From NCBI GenBank assembly GCA_030706635.1, contig JAUZOD010000010.1, positions 1-64,000 on the forward strand: a stretch of DNA of 64,000 nt, written 5' to 3'. Source of the stretch: Bacteroidota bacterium. GTDB lineage: Bacteria; Bacteroidota; Bacteroidia; Chitinophagales; Chitinophagaceae. The number at the start of each line of letters is the position of its first letter. The first letter of the stretch is position 1. Position numbers and translations under genes: made by a program. Under the pieces are notes generated by a model. It worked only from the letters and a program-made list of their open reading frames with translations. It searched no databases and was not told the origin of the DNA. Positions 62,174-64,000 of this stretch are shown one piece after another.

Positions 62174-63835
62174 ATGACTGAAAAAAAGATTTCCCGTCGA
62201 ACGCCGCTCTTCTATATTATATCAACGCTGGTAATTGCAGGAATACTGATCGCGGCGATTTTCTGGCAAAAGATCAAATATCATCTGGTTCGTCAACAAT
62301 TAAATTCCGCCATTACCGGAAAATCCGAAGGCCTTTACCAGATCTCTTATAGAAATCTGGTGATGGATGAGGTGGCGGGTAATGTTTCTGTGGAAGACGT
62401 GCATCTGTCAACCGATAGTGCCATTTATAAGGAACTGAGCAAACAGGAAAATTCAGCGCCTGCCCGGATTGATATCCGCATCCCGAAACTGATTATCACC
62501 GGTGTAAAAACGCCCAAGGCACTCCTCAATAAAGAAATCGAAGCCCACTCTGTCAACATTCAAAGTGCAGTAATTGAACTGAGTCTGCAAAAACAGGATG
62601 ATAAGCCGTCAAAATCAAATCTCGCGGCAGAAATCTACAGGCAGGTCTTAAGCAAGCTACAAAGTATAAAGGCGGACAGCCTGATTTTACAGGAAATTAC
62701 TTTCATCATAAAAGATCCTGAATCAGGGCAGACAAAGTTTAAAGGTAGCGGATTTTCCTGCCGCCTGTCTGATATTCTAATTGACAGCGTGCACCAAAAC
62801 GACAGCTCCCGGGTACTTTTCGCCAGGGAGATAGCGGTCGGCTGCAGCGATCTGAGTCTGAATTCAAAGGATAAGAAATACAAATACATTTTTTCCGGAC
62901 TGGAATATCGGAGCGACCGCAATCGCTTAAAGGCAGCGAAAATCCTGATTGAGCCGCAGTTGTCGGAAGCGGCCTTTGCGAATGCCTATAAATATTCAAA
63001 GGACCGTTACCAATTCACTATCGAAAACCTGGATATCCGAAACATAAACCGTTATGCACTGTTTAGTCAGAGACTGATCGCCGACAGTATGATTCTTGGC
63101 AACAGTTCGTTTAAAATATTCAGGGACGTTTCCAATCCCCATGATTCCATTGATCGTACCCAAAAATATCCGCAACAGTCTTTGATGAAGCTACCTCTGC
63201 CGGTTAATATTAATACCGTTGTTTTTGCCCGGTCCTTTATTGAATACAAAGAAAAAAACGCCAAATCCGATAGCAGCGGTAAAGTGCAGTTTTATGCCGT
63301 ACACGCGGTATTAAGCAACCTGACCAATATTCCCGAATTTATCGGAAAGAACAATAAGATGAAGTTGAATTTTCAATCCAGGTTCCTGAACCGGGCCCCC
63401 ATGCATGCTGAGCTGATCATGATATTAAAAGACCCGGCGGGCCGGTTTACTCTGGATGCAAAAATGGGCGGAATGAATGCCGCTTATCTAAACCCCATGA
63501 TTCAACCCATGGCCCTGGCAAAGATTGACAAAGGCAAAATTCAAAGCCTCTCCTATCATCTGAATGCGGACGATCTGCATGGCGTCGGAAATCTGACGTT
63601 CTTATACAGCGACCTCAAACTGGTCCTTCTCAGAAAAGACGAAGATCAGAATAAATATAAAGCTAAAATATTGCCGACGCTCGCTGCCGGACTACTGGTC
63701 AAAAATTCCAATCCTGCCAAAGGGGAAACAAGGACTTCCCGGGTTGACTACAAGAGGGATAAATACAGATCTATGTTTAATTTGATGTGGAAATCAATGT
63801 TTACCGCACTGAAGGAAACGGCGGGAATGAAATAA
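62174..63835 (+). CDS. AsmA/DUF748-like periplasmic protein
   Basis: A 553-residue protein with an N-terminal anchor (LFYIISTLVIAGILIAAIFW, about residues 12-31) and a long periplasmic region of beta-rich repeats (SYRNLVMDEVAGNVSVEDVH; YTIENLDIRNINRYALFSQR-like FTIENLDIRNINRYALFSQ). This matches AsmA-like/DUF748 proteins, which belong to the bridge-like lipid transfer group between inner and outer membranes. The C-terminus (YKRDKYRSMFNLMWKSMFTA) is amphipathic. Its role in lipid transport is inferred from the fold. It converges with a Crp/Fnr gene (17 bases). Confidence 0.7.
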   Translation: MTEKKISRRTPLFYIISTLVIAGILIAAIFWQKIKYHLVRQQLNSAITGKSEGLYQISYRNLVMDEVAGNVSVEDVHLSTDSAIYKELSKQENSAPARIDIRIPKLIITGVKTPKALLNKEIEAHSVNIQSAVIELSLQKQDDKPSKSNLAAEIYRQVLSKLQSIKADSLILQEITFIIKDPESGQTKFKGSGFSCRLSDILIDSVHQNDSSRVLFAREIAVGCSDLSLNSKDKKYKYIFSGLEYRSDRNRLKAAKILIEPQLSEAAFANAYKYSKDRYQFTIENLDIRNINRYALFSQRLIADSMILGNSSFKIFRDVSNPHDSIDRTQKYPQQSLMKLPLPVNINTVVFARSFIEYKEKNAKSDSSGKVQFYAVHAVLSNLTNIPEFIGKNNKMKLNFQSRFLNRAPMHAELIMILKDPAGRFTLDAKMGGMNAAYLNPMIQPMALAKIDKGKIQSLSYHLNADDLHGVGNLTFLYSDLKLVLLRKDEDQNKYKAKILPTLAAGLLVKNSNPAKGETRTSRVDYKRDKYRSMFNLMWKSMFTALKETAGMK

Positions 63836-63852
63836 TGAGTAGCAGTTCCCGG

Positions 63853-64000
63853 CTATTCTGGTTGTATTCTGTTCAGTTTCAGAAAGACAATTTCTTTTCG
63901 GGAATAGATACAAAGTCCTGCATCGCGGAATTCATTAAATATCGTCGTGACCGTTTGCCGGCTGGTACCGATTAGTTGAGCAATCGTGGTCATCCTGTTT
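63853..64000 (-). CDS. Crp/Fnr-family regulator, C-terminal part, cut by window edge
   Basis: The last 49 codons of a minus-strand gene run from the window end to TAG at 63853. They encode a Crp-type helix-turn-helix: MTTIAQLIGTSRQTVTTIFN, then EFRDAGLCIYSRKEIVFLKL. The recognition helix SRQTVTTI is typical. The effector-binding domain lies outside the window, so the signal cannot be told. The M in the middle of the fragment is not the start. Confidence 0.8.
   Translation of the reverse strand, partial: NRMTTIAQLIGTSRQTVTTIFNEFRDAGLCIYSRKEIVFLKLNRIQPE

Overview
The window looks like a chromosomal segment of a Bacteroidota bacterium, probably Chitinophagales or a close relative. The evidence is the flexirubin-type dialkylresorcinol/aryl polyene cluster with darA and darB, the many hybrid histidine kinases, AT-rich intergenic regions with TAnnTTTG-like -7 boxes, weak Shine-Dalgarno sites, and Bacteroidota-style orphan genes. 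This assignment comes from gene content and protein motifs only. No plasmid, phage or insertion sequence was found.

Layout. 1-1.4 kb: a decayed stretch with a broken ligD (phosphoesterase ORF, ligase C-terminal remnant, start of the polymerase ORF) and a nitroreductase remnant. 1.4-7.8 kb: a hypothetical gene with an SRAP (YedK/HMCES-type) gene, tRNA-Arg(ACG), an APC permease, a secreted nucleoside hydrolase, and a lipoprotein PQQ dehydrogenase carrying an in-frame palindromic repeat. 7.9-26.5 kb: a very compact 16-gene minus-strand operon for a flexirubin-like pigment (ketosynthase pair, ACP, ABC exporter, BtrH-like protein, DarB, DarA, adenylating enzyme, AcpS, C45 Ntn-hydrolase, desaturase-like flavoprotein, MMPL-acyltransferase-methyltransferase fusion, glycosyltransferase, two unknowns). 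26.5-32.7 kb: outer-membrane protein, MscS channel, treY and treZ. 32.8-39.4 kb: a signalling block (response regulators, CheB, CheR, a giant hybrid kinase, a second hybrid kinase). 39.6-45.6 kb: an 87-aa orphan, topoisomerase IB, and an rpoN / NtrC-type regulator / PAS-kinase operon. 45.8-48.1 kb: Mla-type lipid transport (MlaD, MlaF, MlaE). 48.2-51.5 kb: small membrane and stress proteins, a response regulator and Ku. 51.5-61.2 kb: a 2911-residue cyclic beta-1,2-glucan synthase-like protein and a YihY/BrkB protein. 61.4-64 kb: a PNPOx-like protein, an AsmA-like protein and the end of a Crp/Fnr regulator.

How the genes fit together. The pigment operon has the chain-elongation, head-to-head condensation/aromatisation, activation, export and lipid-linkage parts. 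It lacks a ketoreductase, a dehydratase and an aromatic ammonia lyase within the window, so these must come from elsewhere. Much of the rest fits envelope and stress physiology: trehalose from alpha-glucan, a mechanosensitive channel, periplasmic glucan, retrograde lipid transport, YqjD/E/K-like membrane proteins, and DNA repair (SRAP, Ku, degraded LigD, TopIB). Regulation appears to run through two-component systems and sigma-54, though I found no convincing -24/-12 promoter inside the window.
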